DNA of 56,356 nucleotides from Phenylobacterium sp. (GCA_018001015.1 JAGNIV010000021.1:1-56356); one strand, 5' to 3'; numbered from the stretch's first letter, positions 7,802 through 16,398 are shown. Notes: generated by a model from the letters alone, not told the origin. Program-made: numbers and translations.

Positions 7802-9663
7802 CCGACACCGCCGCCAACGCCGCGCCCAAGCGCGGCGCGCCCCGCGCCTCCCTCGGCTCTTCGGAGGGCGACGACATCTTCGGCGCCTTCGACGTCAATG
7901 TCGCCCGCCGGTTCCTGGCGTTCCTGGGCCCCCACAAGCGCTCCCTGATCATCGCCCAGGTGGCGGTGCTGATCTCGGCCGCCACCCAGGTGGCCGTGCC
8001 GGCCATGGTCGGGGCGGCGGTCAACGCCGCGGTGGCCAAGGACGGGCCGCTGCTGGACCGTACCCTGATCATCTTCGCCGCCGTGGCGGCGGCCTACGCC
8101 ACCTTCTTCTTCATCGGCGAGTGGCTGTCCTCGCGCCTGGCCCAGCGGGTGATCTTCGACATCCGCCGCAAGATGTTCGCCCACTTCCAGGACGTGTCCC
8201 TGTCCTTCATGGACAAGACCCACGTCGGCCGGATCATGGCCCGGCTGCAGGGCGACGTGAACGCGCTCCAGGAGTTCCTGGAGAACATGAACGGGGCGAT
8301 CGGCGACGTCGTGATGCTGGTGGGCATCACGGTGGTGCTGCTGACCACGGACCTGAAGCTGGGCCTGCTGACCCTGACCGTGCTGCCGGCCTTGATCGCC
8401 ATCCGCGCGGTCTGGCTGCCCTATTCCAAGAAGAGCTTCCGAGTCGCCCGCGATGCGTCCTCCACCGCCAACTCGGCCCTGGCGGAAAACATCAACGGCA
8501 TCCGCACCGTGCAGGAAAGCCGGCGTGAGGCACTCAATTTCGAGCTCTACAAGGAAAAGGCCCAGGAGAACTTCAAGGCCCAGGTGGGCGCCTCCTGGAT
8601 GACCCAGATCATGGTGCCGACCGTGGACGTGCTCACCGGCCTGGCCATGGCCATCGTCATCATCGTCGGGGGAAACGCGGTGCTGGGCGGCACGCTGAAC
8701 GTCGGCGTGATGGTGACCTTCATCCTCTATGTGCAGCGGTTCTTCGAGCCTGTCCGCATGCTGTCGATGCAGTACACGATCATGCAGCGGGCGATGGCCG
8801 CCGGGCACCGGATCTTCGAGGTGATCGACGTGCCGGTGACCATCGCCGACAAGCCGGGCGCCATCGAGCTGAAGGACGTTCCGGCCACGGTCGAATTCCG
8901 CAACGTGACCTTCGGCTACGATCCCAAGCGGCCCATCCTGCACGATATCAGCCTGGTGGTGCGGCCCAAGGAGGTCGTCGCCCTGGTGGGTCCCACCGGC
9001 TCAGGCAAGACCAGCATCATCGCCCTGGCCCACCGCTTCTACGAGGTTGATCAGGGCCAGGTCCTGGTGGGCGGCCACGACGTCCGCGACGTGACCCTGG
9101 ATTCCCTGGGCGCCAATATCGGCATGGTGTTGCAGGAGCCCTTCCTGTTCACCGGCACCATCGAGCAAAACATCCGCTACAACACGCTCACCGCCACCAA
9201 GGACGATGTGATCGCCGCGGCCAAGTCGGTCAGCGCCCATGACTTCATCATGCGGTTGCCGGACGGCTATGACACTCAGCTGGGCCAACGGGGCCGCAAC
9301 ATCTCCATGGGCCAGCGTCAGCTGATCAGCTTCGCCCGCGCCCTGGTGGCCAACCCCCAGATCCTGATCCTCGACGAGGCCACGGCCAATATCGACAGCT
9401 TCACCGAGCAGGCGATCCAGAAGGCGCTGAAGGTGCTGTTCGCCGGCCGCACCTGCATGGTCATCGCCCACCGCCTGGCCACCATCCGCGACGCCGACCG
9501 CATCGTGGTGCTGCAACAGGGCCGCATCCTGGAGCAGGGCAGCCACGACGTGCTGATGAAGACCGGCGGGCTCTACTCGCACCTGTACACCTCGGCCCAC
9601 GCCTCCTTCGACGATCAGGTGGTGGCGGTGACCGGCGACTCGGAGTTCGCGACGCGGACGTGA
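7798..9663 (+). CDS. ABC exporter half-transporter, catalytic Walker subunit
   Basis: This 621-residue fused permease-ATPase is the partner of the preceding gene, overlapping it by GTGA at 7798-7801. Walker A is GPTGSGKTS at ~398 and Walker B is ILILDEATANID with a canonical Glu527. The signature is altered: ISMGQRQ at ~502-508 in place of LSGGQ. Combined with the partner's Asp532, this gives one consensus and one degenerate ATP site, as in TM287/288-type exporters. The N-terminus is a ~60-residue cytoplasmic stretch before the first helix. It ends 21 nt from the convergent lipocalin gene. Confidence 0.9.
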   Translation: MTDTAANAAPKRGAPRASLGSSEGDDIFGAFDVNVARRFLAFLGPHKRSLIIAQVAVLISAATQVAVPAMVGAAVNAAVAKDGPLLDRTLIIFAAVAAAYATFFFIGEWLSSRLAQRVIFDIRRKMFAHFQDVSLSFMDKTHVGRIMARLQGDVNALQEFLENMNGAIGDVVMLVGITVVLLTTDLKLGLLTLTVLPALIAIRAVWLPYSKKSFRVARDASSTANSALAENINGIRTVQESRREALNFELYKEKAQENFKAQVGASWMTQIMVPTVDVLTGLAMAIVIIVGGNAVLGGTLNVGVMVTFILYVQRFFEPVRMLSMQYTIMQRAMAAGHRIFEVIDVPVTIADKPGAIELKDVPATVEFRNVTFGYDPKRPILHDISLVVRPKEVVALVGPTGSGKTSIIALAHRFYEVDQGQVLVGGHDVRDVTLDSLGANIGMVLQEPFLFTGTIEQNIRYNTLTATKDDVIAAAKSVSAHDFIMRLPDGYDTQLGQRGRNISMGQRQLISFARALVANPQILILDEATANIDSFTEQAIQKALKVLFAGRTCMVIAHRLATIRDADRIVVLQQGRILEQGSHDVLMKTGGLYSHLYTSAHASFDDQVVAVTGDSEFATRT

Positions 9664-9684
9664 GGCGACGGTATTGGCGGGCGC

Positions 9685-10239
9685 TTAGTCCCGTCCCGGG
9701 GTCGCCAGGATCTCGATCTCGCCGGCGTAGCCCAGGGCCCGCACGCGGCCGATCAGCGCCTCGACCTCGGCCTGGGGCGGGGCGACAGCGCGGGTGAAGA
9801 TATAGACCTTGTCGAAGGCGGGCTCCGACGAGATGTGCCATTCGCCCTGCGGACCAGCGGCGATGATGCGATATTCGCGCGACGGGCGGAACGGGCCGAA
9901 CCGATAGCGGACCTTCAGCGCGGCGTTCTGGCCGGGGTCCTGGAGGGTCCCAATCCCCGAGAGAGCCCGCTCGCGGCCCTGGGGGCCGTCCTGCCGGCAG
10001 GCGTCGCGCACCGTGATCCGCCCCGCCGCATCGCGGCCGTGCTCGGTGGTGGCGTATTCGCAGCCGCGCGTCAGGCTGGTGGGCGTGCGGGCCTGCTCGT
10101 ACCAGGTCCCACGATAGAAGCTGTCGGGGTTCAGCGGTCCCGCCGTGGGCGGGGTGGCGGGGCGGCTCTGGGCCAGGGCCGGCGCCCCGAAAGCGACCAG
10201 GGCGGCGGCGGTCATCAGGCTGATCAGGGGCGTGCGCAC
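9685..10239 (-). CDS. Lipocalin family protein, secreted
   Basis: This 184-residue protein has a signal peptide (MRTPLISLMTAAALVAFGAP, cleavage after ALA-Q). The lipocalin start motif follows as FYRGTWYEQAR near residues 41-51, then a Cys pair (RGCEYAT and RDACRQD) and further beta strands (YRFGPFRPSREYRIIAAG, VYIFTRA). It resembles bacterial Blc-type lipocalins, which bind hydrophobic ligands in the envelope, but it lacks a lipobox and so is probably periplasmic. It sits between the ABC exporter and the dioxygenase without a clear operon link. The ligand is unknown. Confidence 0.75.
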   Translation of the reverse strand: MRTPLISLMTAAALVAFGAPALAQSRPATPPTAGPLNPDSFYRGTWYEQARTPTSLTRGCEYATTEHGRDAAGRITVRDACRQDGPQGRERALSGIGTLQDPGQNAALKVRYRFGPFRPSREYRIIAAGPQGEWHISSEPAFDKVYIFTRAVAPPQAEVEALIGRVRALGYAGEIEILATPGRD

Positions 10240-10313
10240 GGCATGGTCTCCTCGAAGGCGAGTTCAAGGTACGCAGGCCGCCCGCGCCCGGATGCGGCCC
10301 CGCGCCTGGCCCG

Positions 10314-11150
10314 CTAGTTGAGCGGGCCGCCGTCCAGGGTGATGCGGTGCATCAGGCGGTACTGGCCCGGATAGTCGTTCATCGCCTGGTGCCAGGTGGC
10401 GCGGTTGTCCCAGACCGCCATGGAGCCCTTGGCCCACTGGAAGCGGTGGACGAACTCCGGCTTCACGGCGTGCCGGTAGAGATAACCCAGCAGGGCCATG
10501 CTCTCCTCGCGGGTCCAGCCGACGATGCCGGTGGTGAAGGCCGGATTGACGTAGAGCGCCTTCTTGCCGCTGCCCGGATGGGTGATGACCATCGGGTGGA
10601 TCGCCTCGGGCACATCCTTGTGGCCGCCCAGGTCGGCGCGGTCGGTCATGGCGTAGACGCTGCTCTCGCCGAACACATGCTCCGAGGCGTGGTGCGCCTT
10701 CAGGGTGGCGAGCGTCGCCTTCAGGCCGTCGGAGAGGGCGTCATAGGCGGCGTACATGTCGGCGAACAGGGTGTCGCCGCCGGTGGGCGGGGTCTCGACC
10801 GCCAGCAGCACCGAGCCCATGGCCGGGGCCGCGTCGTAGCTGTGGTCGGTGTGCCAGCCGCCGCCGATGTTGGTCTGCTGCTCCGGCGTCTTCTCGACCT
10901 TGGCGATCTCGGGATAGCGCTCGGTCTTGGGGAAGTAGCGGTTGACCACGATAGGGGCCAGCCGCCGGGCGAAGGCGATCTGCTGCTCGGGGGTCATGTC
11001 CTGGCCGTGGATGAAGGCGACGCCGCGGTCGAAGACGGTGGCGCGGATCAGGTCGATCTCGGCGTCGGTGGCCCGGTTCAGATCGACACCCTGAACCAGG
11101 GCGCCGCAGCCTTCGGTGGGGGCGATGGTGAGGTCGAGGGTGGTGGTCAT
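10314..11150 (-). CDS. TauD/TfdA family Fe(II)/2-oxoglutarate dioxygenase
   Basis: This 278-residue enzyme shows the full metal triad: WHTDHSY supplies His and Asp, and NRATWHQAMNDY the distal His. MHRITLDG carries the Arg that binds 2-oxoglutarate. It should hydroxylate a sulfonate, phenoxy acid or related small organic acid, splitting it after hydroxylation. The ATG at 11150 is chosen because the longer frame runs antisense through the regulator gene. GAGG at ~11155 provides a ribosome site. The divergent Crp/Fnr gene and the palindrome between them suggest that regulator controls it. Substrate not determinable. Confidence 0.88.
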   Translation of the reverse strand: MTTTLDLTIAPTEGCGALVQGVDLNRATDAEIDLIRATVFDRGVAFIHGQDMTPEQQIAFARRLAPIVVNRYFPKTERYPEIAKVEKTPEQQTNIGGGWHTDHSYDAAPAMGSVLLAVETPPTGGDTLFADMYAAYDALSDGLKATLATLKAHHASEHVFGESSVYAMTDRADLGGHKDVPEAIHPMVITHPGSGKKALYVNPAFTTGIVGWTREESMALLGYLYRHAVKPEFVHRFQWAKGSMAVWDNRATWHQAMNDYPGQYRLMHRITLDGGPLN

Positions 11151-11196
11151 GGCGGGCTCCTGTTGAGGAGAGCCTAGGCCGGTCGGTTGGCGAAGT

Positions 11197-11214
11197 TTGT
11201 CACTTGCGTTACAA
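11197..11214. promoter_or_regulatory. Candidate Crp/Fnr-type operator
   Basis: TTGTCACTTGCGTTACAA is a near-perfect palindrome (TTGTnAC-N4-GTnACAA, one mismatched pair) with the size and end bases of Crp/Fnr sites. It lies 6 nt before the regulator ATG and 46 nt before the dioxygenase ATG, fitting autoregulation plus control of the dioxygenase. Confidence 0.5.
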
Positions 11215-11220
11215 TTTGGA

Positions 11221-11892
11221 ATGAGTCCCCGCGAGCGCGCCGCCGAGCTGTTGACCCGGTCCGTCTGGCTGCAGGGGCATGGGCCGCCGATGATCGAGGC
11301 GCTCCTGACCCATGGCCGCATCGTCCACCTGCCCACCGGCGCCTGGGCCCAATCGGAGGGGGACGAGCAGACCGGGATCACCCTGGTGGTGGCGGGCGCG
11401 GTGCAGATGATGTGCGCGGCGCCCGGCGGCCGCGAGGTGCTGTTCGGGCAGGCCGGCCCTGGCGTGGCGCTCGGCCAGACCCTGCGGTTCGGCGGCGGCC
11501 CGCGGCTGGTGACCCTGATCTGCGTGGAGCCGAGCGTGCTGCTGCTGGTCCCCGACCACGCCCTGACCCGCATCGCCGCCGAGCGGCCGGAGGTCTGGCA
11601 GGCGGTGGCGGCGCTGGTCTATCTGCAACTGCGCGGCGCCCTGATGATCGCCGCCGAGGCCGTGGCCCTGCCGCCGCGCCAGCGGCTCGCCGCCCGCCTG
11701 GACATCATGGCGCGCAACGGCGGCCCCTCCCTGCGCATGAACCAGCAGGTGCTGGCCGAGATGCTGGGCCTCAGCCGCAAGACCGTGAACGGCTACCTGC
11801 TGGCCTTCCAGCGCGCCGGCCTCCTGACCCTCGGCTACGGCCAGATCGAGGTGCGTGACGCGAGCGGCCTGAGGCGGATCGCCGAAAGCTAG
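11221..11892 (+). CDS. Crp/Fnr family transcriptional regulator
   Basis: This 223-residue protein has an N-terminal cNMP-type beta barrel (GITLVVAGAVQMMC, then GREVLFGQAGPGVALGQ) and a C-terminal winged helix whose recognition region is MNQQVLAEMLGLSRKTVNGY near residue 175. There is no Cys cluster of the FNR oxygen-sensing type, so the signal is unknown. The ATG at 11221 is preferred; an in-frame TTG at 11197 would put coding sequence over the palindrome. Transcribed away from the TauD-like gene and likely its regulator. Its stop overlaps the stop of the convergent HxlR gene. Confidence 0.85.
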   Translation: MSPRERAAELLTRSVWLQGHGPPMIEALLTHGRIVHLPTGAWAQSEGDEQTGITLVVAGAVQMMCAAPGGREVLFGQAGPGVALGQTLRFGGGPRLVTLICVEPSVLLLVPDHALTRIAAERPEVWQAVAALVYLQLRGALMIAAEAVALPPRQRLAARLDIMARNGGPSLRMNQQVLAEMLGLSRKTVNGYLLAFQRAGLLTLGYGQIEVRDASGLRRIAES

Positions 11893-12341
11893 GCCGCCCC
11901 CGGCCCCGCCCGCGTCTCCACCTCGCGGGCGCCCACCGGGGCGTGGCATTCCGAGCAGGTCATCACCGGATGGAAGTCGCAGCCGCAGGCCTTGTGGTGG
12001 TGAAGCAGGGGGGCGCCGGCCTCGCCCGCATAGTGGCGGTCACCCCAGTTCACGATGGCCATGACCACCGGATAGAGATCCATGCCCTTCTGGGTCAGGC
12101 GGTACTCGTGGCGGACCGGGCGGTCCTGGTAGGGGACCTTGGCCAGCACGCCTTCCTCCACCAGCAGCTTCAGCCGCTCGGTGATGATGGTGCGCGAGAT
12201 GCCCAGCCGGGTCTGGAAGGCCTCGAACCGCCGCACGCCCAGGAAGGCGTCGCGCAGGATCATCAGGGTCCAGCGGTCACCGATCACCGCCACCGAGCGG
12301 GCGATGGAGCAGGGCTGGTCGGCGAGGTCTTCCCACTTCAC
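11889..12341 (-). CDS. HxlR family winged-helix regulator
   Basis: This 150-residue regulator has the HxlR signature: CSIARSVAVIGDRWTLMILR, then FQTRLGISRTIITERLKLL as the DNA-binding part and HEYRLTQKGMDLYPV in the wing. The GTG at 12341 is chosen because AAGGA precedes it by eight bases; an in-frame TTG at 12395 lacks a site. The C-terminal tail is unusual in carrying CGCDFHPVMTCSECH, a possible metal or thiol sensor. It is divergent from the SDR gene and probably controls it. Confidence 0.88.
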   Translation of the reverse strand: MKWEDLADQPCSIARSVAVIGDRWTLMILRDAFLGVRRFEAFQTRLGISRTIITERLKLLVEEGVLAKVPYQDRPVRHEYRLTQKGMDLYPVVMAIVNWGDRHYAGEAGAPLLHHHKACGCDFHPVMTCSECHAPVGAREVETRAGPGAA

Positions 12342-12382
12342 GGGCGTCGTCCTTCGTTGCGTCGCCACTATCCCATTGACTG

Positions 12383-12412
12383 CGTCCAGATTCAATACGA
12401 TGGTTCGTCCAG
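12383..12412. promoter_or_regulatory. Direct repeats in HxlR/SDR divergent promoter
   Basis: CGTCCAG occurs at 12383-12389 and again at 12406-12412, 23 bp apart (about two helical turns), between the divergent HxlR and SDR starts. A TTGACT just upstream (12376-12381) could be a -35 box for the SDR gene. HxlR dimers are plausible binders; this is inference. Confidence 0.3.
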
Positions 12413-12433
12413 AAACTGAACTTAGGTGAGGTC

Positions 12434-13192
12434 ATGGCCGGAGAACAACTGCACGGGGCGCCCAAAGTCTGCCTGGTGATCGGCGCCGGGGACGGGGTCG
12501 GCGGCGCCATCGCCAAGGCCTTCGCCGCCCAGGGCCTGACCGTCTGCGTCACCCGCCGGGCCCGCAATCTCGACCAGCTCGAAGCGCTCGCCGAAGACAT
12601 CCGCAAGACCGGCGGCAAGGCCCACGCCTTCGGGGTCGACGCCCGCGACGAGGCCGAGATGGTCGCCCTGTTCGACAAGGTGGAGGCCGAGGTCGGACCG
12701 CTGGAGGTGGTGGTCTTCAACATCGGCGCGAACGTGCGGTTCGGCATCGTCGAGACCACGACGCGGGTGTTCCAGAAGGTCTGGGAGATGGCCTGCTTCT
12801 CGGGCTTCCTCACCCTGCGGGAGGCCGCCCGGGTCATGACGCCTCGGGGCCGGGGCACGATCCTGGTGACCGGGGCGACGGCCTCCATGCGCGGCGGCAA
12901 GGGCTTCTCGGCCTTCGCCTCGGCCAAGGCGGGCCTGCGCTCAGTGGCCCAGACCGCCGCCCGCGAACTGGGGCCGGTGGGAATCCACGTCGCCCACATC
13001 GTGGTGGACGGCGCCATCGACGGCGTCTTCACCCGCACCAACAACAGCCCCGAGGCCGTCGCGGCCAAGCTGGCCGGCGACGAGATCCTCAAGCCCGAAG
13101 ACATCGCGGCGAACTATGTGTCGCTGCACAATCAGAAACGCTCGGCCTGGACCCACGAACTGGATCTGCGCCCCTGGAAGGAAACCTGGTGA
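12434..13192 (+). CDS. Short-chain dehydrogenase/reductase lacking the catalytic Tyr
   Basis: This 252-residue Rossmann protein has the nucleotide motif VIGAGDGVGGAIA near residues 15-27 and an Asn-type motif FNIGANVRFG near 98. In the active-site segment the Tyr of YxxxK is replaced by Phe (FASAK), after VTGATASMRGG. From memory, related SDRs that end in GPxGIHVAH share this substitution, so it is probably a subfamily trait, but the chemistry may be non-standard. AGGTGAGG precedes the ATG. It is translationally coupled to the isomerase gene (TGATG) and divergent from HxlR. Confidence 0.85.
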   Translation: MAGEQLHGAPKVCLVIGAGDGVGGAIAKAFAAQGLTVCVTRRARNLDQLEALAEDIRKTGGKAHAFGVDARDEAEMVALFDKVEAEVGPLEVVVFNIGANVRFGIVETTTRVFQKVWEMACFSGFLTLREAARVMTPRGRGTILVTGATASMRGGKGFSAFASAKAGLRSVAQTAARELGPVGIHVAHIVVDGAIDGVFTRTNNSPEAVAAKLAGDEILKPEDIAANYVSLHNQKRSAWTHELDLRPWKETW

Positions 13193-13791
13193 TGGCCAAG
13201 ACAATCGACTTCATCTTCGACTTCGGCAGCCCCAACGGCTACCTGTCCTGGAAGGTCCTGCCGGGCATCGCCGCCCGGCACGGCGCCACCGTCAACCTGA
13301 TCCCCTGCCTGCTGGGGGGCATCTTCAAGGCCACCGGCAACCAGTCGCCGATGGCCGCCTTCGGCGGCGTGAAGGGCAAGCTGGAATATGAGGGGCTGGA
13401 GACCAAGCGCTTCGTCGCCGCCCATGGCCTGACCGCCTATCGCTCCAACCCGCACTTCCCGGTCAACACGCTCTTGATCATGCGCGGCCTGGTGGCGGCG
13501 CGCCGGGCCGGTGTGGGCGACGCCTATCTCGAGGCCGTGGTCGCCGCGATGTGGGAGCAGGGGCTCAAGATGGACGATCCGGAGGTGGTGGCCGGGGTGC
13601 TGACCAAGGCCGGCCTCGACGCCAAGGCCCTCCTGGAGGCCACCCAGGACCCGGAGGTGAAGGCCGAACTCGTGGCCAACACCGAGGCCGCCGTGGCCCG
13701 CGGCGCCTTCGGCGTGCCGACCTTCTTCGTCGACGGCGAGATGTTCTTCGGCAAGGACCGGCTGCACGCGGTGGAGGCGGAGCTTTCCTGA
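13192..13791 (+). CDS. 2-hydroxychromene-2-carboxylate isomerase family protein
   Basis: This 199-residue DsbA-fold protein belongs to the kappa-GST/HCCA isomerase group. It begins IDFIFDFGSPNGYLSW, with Ser where thioredoxin-like proteins have Cys, and ends with GVPTFFVDGEMFFGKDRL, the typical cis-Pro and substrate segment. HCCA isomerases act with glutathione in naphthalene-type aromatic degradation; family members also serve other aromatics. The ATG at 13192 shares its A with the SDR stop (TGATG), and AAGGAAA lies upstream; a GTG at 13189 is an alternative. Forms an operon with the SDR. Confidence 0.85.
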   Translation: MAKTIDFIFDFGSPNGYLSWKVLPGIAARHGATVNLIPCLLGGIFKATGNQSPMAAFGGVKGKLEYEGLETKRFVAAHGLTAYRSNPHFPVNTLLIMRGLVAARRAGVGDAYLEAVVAAMWEQGLKMDDPEVVAGVLTKAGLDAKALLEATQDPEVKAELVANTEAAVARGAFGVPTFFVDGEMFFGKDRLHAVEAELS

Positions 13792-13830
13792 GGGGTTTCG
13801 GGTGATGCGCGGCTGATCAAGAATCCGCAC

Positions 13831-13977
13831 ATCCCGGCGAAGGCCGGGACCCAGATTCATCAGCGGCGGCTCGGGCTGGCCCACACAAACGATGGATCAA
13901 ACCCGAGCGCTGGAGGTGAATCTGGGTCCCGGCCTTCGCTGCTTCGCGCCGCCCTCCGGGTCGCCGGGATGAGCGGT
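13831..13977. repeat. REP-like paired inverted repeat, copy 1
   Basis: The left arm is CCCGGCGAAGGCCGGGACCC at 13833-13852 followed by AGATTCAT. The right arm, from about 13917, is its reverse complement (TGAATCTGGGTCCCGGCC). The right arm is interrupted after GGCCTTCG by about 23 bases and resumes as CGCCGGGATGAGCGG. The same unit appears at 19459-19582 and 49101-49206, always between genes. Confidence 0.8.
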
Positions 13978-14061
13978 TGGGGGTTCTGGCCGGGCTGTGA
14001 ACTCGTATGCACTTTGGGCCTTGAGGCTCTAGGATCGGACTTCGTCCTGGAGTCCAATCCC

Positions 14062-15720
14062 ATGAAGCTTCCCGCCCTCACCCTCGCCGCCGTCCTGCTA
14101 GCGACCACGGCCCACGCTCAGACCTCAGGCCCCATCGATCCGGCGCGGCTGTCGGCCATCGTCAAGGTCTTGGCGTCCGACGAATTCGAAGGCCGGTCGC
14201 CGGGCTCGCCGGGGGAGCAGAAGACGGTCGACTACCTGATCGGCCAGTTCGAGGCCCTGAAGCTGGAGCCGGCTGGGGACAAGGGTGGCTGGACCCAGGA
14301 GGTCCAGTTGCAGAAGCTCCAGGTCCAGCCCGGCGCGAAGCTGAGCGTCTCGGTGGGCGGCAAGTCCACGGCGCTGCAACAGGCCCAGCAGATCAATGTC
14401 GCCACCCTGCGGCCAGTGGACCACGTCGCCATCGCCAGTGCGCCGATGGTCTTCGTTGGTTACGGCGTCAAGGCGCCCGAGCGCGGCTGGGACGACTTCA
14501 AGGGCGCCGACCTGAAGGGCAAGGTCGCGGTCTTCCTGATCAACGACCCGGACTTCGAGGCCAAGCCCGGCGAGCCGGTGGCCGGCAAGTTCGGGGGTCA
14601 GGCGGCGGCCTATTACGCGCGCTGGACCTACAAGTACGAGGAGGCCGTGCGCCAGGGCGCCATCGCCGCCCTGATCGTCCACGAGACGCCCGGCGCCGGA
14701 TACGGCTGGTCCACGGTGGCGGCCTCCAACGGCGAGAGCTTCGACATCGTCCGGGCCGACCCGGCCAGGGACAAGCTGCTGCTGCAGGGCTGGATCGCGC
14801 GCGACACCGCCGTGGACCTGTTCAGACAGGCGGGCCTGGATTTCGAGGCCCTGAAAACCAGCGCGCGCTCGCCGGACTTCAAGCCGGTGGCCCTGACCGG
14901 CGCTGCGTTCTCGGCGGACTATGGCGTGGCCCACAGCCAGGTCGCCAGCCGCAATGTGATCGCCAAGCTGACCGGCGCCAGCAGGCCGGAGGAGAGCGTA
15001 ATGTTCTCCGCCCACTGGGACGCCTTCGGTCTCGGGGCGCCCGTGGGTGGCGACAAGGTCCGTCACGGGGCGGCCGACGACGCCATCGGGGTGGCCGGCG
15101 TGCTGGAGATTGCGCGCGCCCTCGCCGCCGGCCCGCGCCCGGCCCGCACCACGCTGTTCGCCACCTGGACCGCCGAGGAGCGCGGCCTGCTGGGCTCGGA
15201 ATATTACGCCGCCCATCCGCACACCCCGCTGGACCAGATGGCGGCCAACCTGACCATGGACGTGCTGCAGACGGCCGGTCCGGCCAGGGACGTGGTTCTG
15301 GTGGGCTACGGCCAGAGCCAGCTGGACGACCGGCTGATCGCCGCGGCCAAGGCGCAGGATCGGACCGTGACCCCCGACGCCAGGCCCGAGCGCGGCCTGT
15401 TCTTCCGCGCCGACCACTTCAGCCTGGCCAAGCAGGGGGTGCCGGTGATGCTGTTGATGGGGCTCGGCGGCGGCGCCGACCTCGTGAAGGGCGGCCGGGC
15501 GGCGGGCGACAAGTGGGTCAGCGACTACACCGCCAACTGCTACCACCAGCCCTGCGACGCCTGGAGCCCCGACTGGGACCTGCGCGGCGCGGCCCAGGAC
15601 GTTGAGCTGTTCTACGTCATGGGCAAGGCCATCGCGAGCGATCCGAAGGATTGGCCCGACTGGAAGGATGGCTCGGAGTTCAAGGCGATCCGAGCAAAGA
15701 CGGCGGGGGCGCGGCGGTAA
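14062..15720 (+). CDS. Secreted M28 family metallopeptidase
   Basis: This 552-residue zinc aminopeptidase-like protein has a clear signal peptide (MKLPALTLAAVLLATTAHAQ). A protease-associated domain is inserted in the first half (MVFVGYGVKAPERGWDDF). Metal and catalytic residues sit in MFSAHWDAFGLG, GAADDAIGVAGVLEIARAL, TWTAEERGLLGSEYY and CYHQPCDAW. It should trim peptides in the periplasm or outside the cell. The ATG at 14062 is chosen for the signal peptide; upstream frame is repeat-derived. The last residues EFKAIRAKTAGARR reappear as an isolated fragment at 17124-17178. Confidence 0.9.
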   Translation: MKLPALTLAAVLLATTAHAQTSGPIDPARLSAIVKVLASDEFEGRSPGSPGEQKTVDYLIGQFEALKLEPAGDKGGWTQEVQLQKLQVQPGAKLSVSVGGKSTALQQAQQINVATLRPVDHVAIASAPMVFVGYGVKAPERGWDDFKGADLKGKVAVFLINDPDFEAKPGEPVAGKFGGQAAAYYARWTYKYEEAVRQGAIAALIVHETPGAGYGWSTVAASNGESFDIVRADPARDKLLLQGWIARDTAVDLFRQAGLDFEALKTSARSPDFKPVALTGAAFSADYGVAHSQVASRNVIAKLTGASRPEESVMFSAHWDAFGLGAPVGGDKVRHGAADDAIGVAGVLEIARALAAGPRPARTTLFATWTAEERGLLGSEYYAAHPHTPLDQMAANLTMDVLQTAGPARDVVLVGYGQSQLDDRLIAAAKAQDRTVTPDARPERGLFFRADHFSLAKQGVPVMLLMGLGGGADLVKGGRAAGDKWVSDYTANCYHQPCDAWSPDWDLRGAAQDVELFYVMGKAIASDPKDWPDWKDGSEFKAIRAKTAGARR

Positions 15721-15924
15721 CCGCCGCCCGTCGTCAGGCTAGGGTCCGTGATTCACGGGCCCGGATAGGGTGTCGGCGACGATCCAGGTCCGCTTTAGGC
15801 GCGGCCCGCAATCGCCGTTCACGAACATCGCGGACCTTCAATCAGGCTCCCCGCACATCTCAAGAGGTCGGCGAACCTGTGACGGCCGCGTTGTGCGCGG
15901 CCGTCACAGCTCCCGTATCGGCGA

Positions 15925-16398
15925 TCAGCTCGGTTCCGGCATCATGGACGAGTGCAGGTGATCGATCTTCCAGGCGCCCCCGTCGTACTTGTAGACGAAG
16001 GAATAGCGGGCTTTTACGGCGCGCGCTCCGCCGGTGGCGGGATCCTTCATGTTGACGGTCCAGGTCCCAACACGCGAGGCGGTGGCGCAGTCGATCTTCA
16101 CGCTGCTGCTGTCAATCGTCGCCTGGGGACTGTTCTTCAGGAAGCTGACGAAATAGTCGCGCACGCCCTCGGGCGTGGTTCGGGGCTTGTTGGACACCGT
16201 CGCCAGCAGCACGGCGTCTTTGGTGAAGAGCCCCGCGACCTTGTCCGGGTCCTTCGTCGCCCAGGCGTCGTTGAAGGCCGTGAACTGCAGCTCGACGTCG
16301 GCTTGGCTCACGGTCGGGCACTTGCCGTCCTGCGCGGCTGCCGCTCCGCCAAAGGCCAGAGCCGGGACAAGGGCCGCGGCGAGAATGAAGCTTTTCAT
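15925..16398 (-). CDS. SnoaL/NTF2-like domain protein, secreted
   Basis: This 157-residue protein begins with a signal peptide (MKSFILAAALVPALAFGGAA) ending AAAQ. A SgcJ/SnoaL-type domain follows: FNDAWATKDPDKVAGLFTKDAVLLATVS, then GVRDYFVSFL and YSFVYKYDGGAWKIDHLHSS. The His pair near the end matches the ligand pocket of the family. The fold serves as enzyme or binding protein; no specific role can be given. It is transcribed convergently with the M28 peptidase, with about 200 bases between them. Confidence 0.8.
   Translation of the reverse strand: MKSFILAAALVPALAFGGAAAAQDGKCPTVSQADVELQFTAFNDAWATKDPDKVAGLFTKDAVLLATVSNKPRTTPEGVRDYFVSFLKNSPQATIDSSSVKIDCATASRVGTWTVNMKDPATGGARAVKARYSFVYKYDGGAWKIDHLHSSMMPEPS

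Noticed and set aside
14125-15546. 473-residue minus-strand open frame
   Set aside because: Antisense to the M28 peptidase, no domain character.
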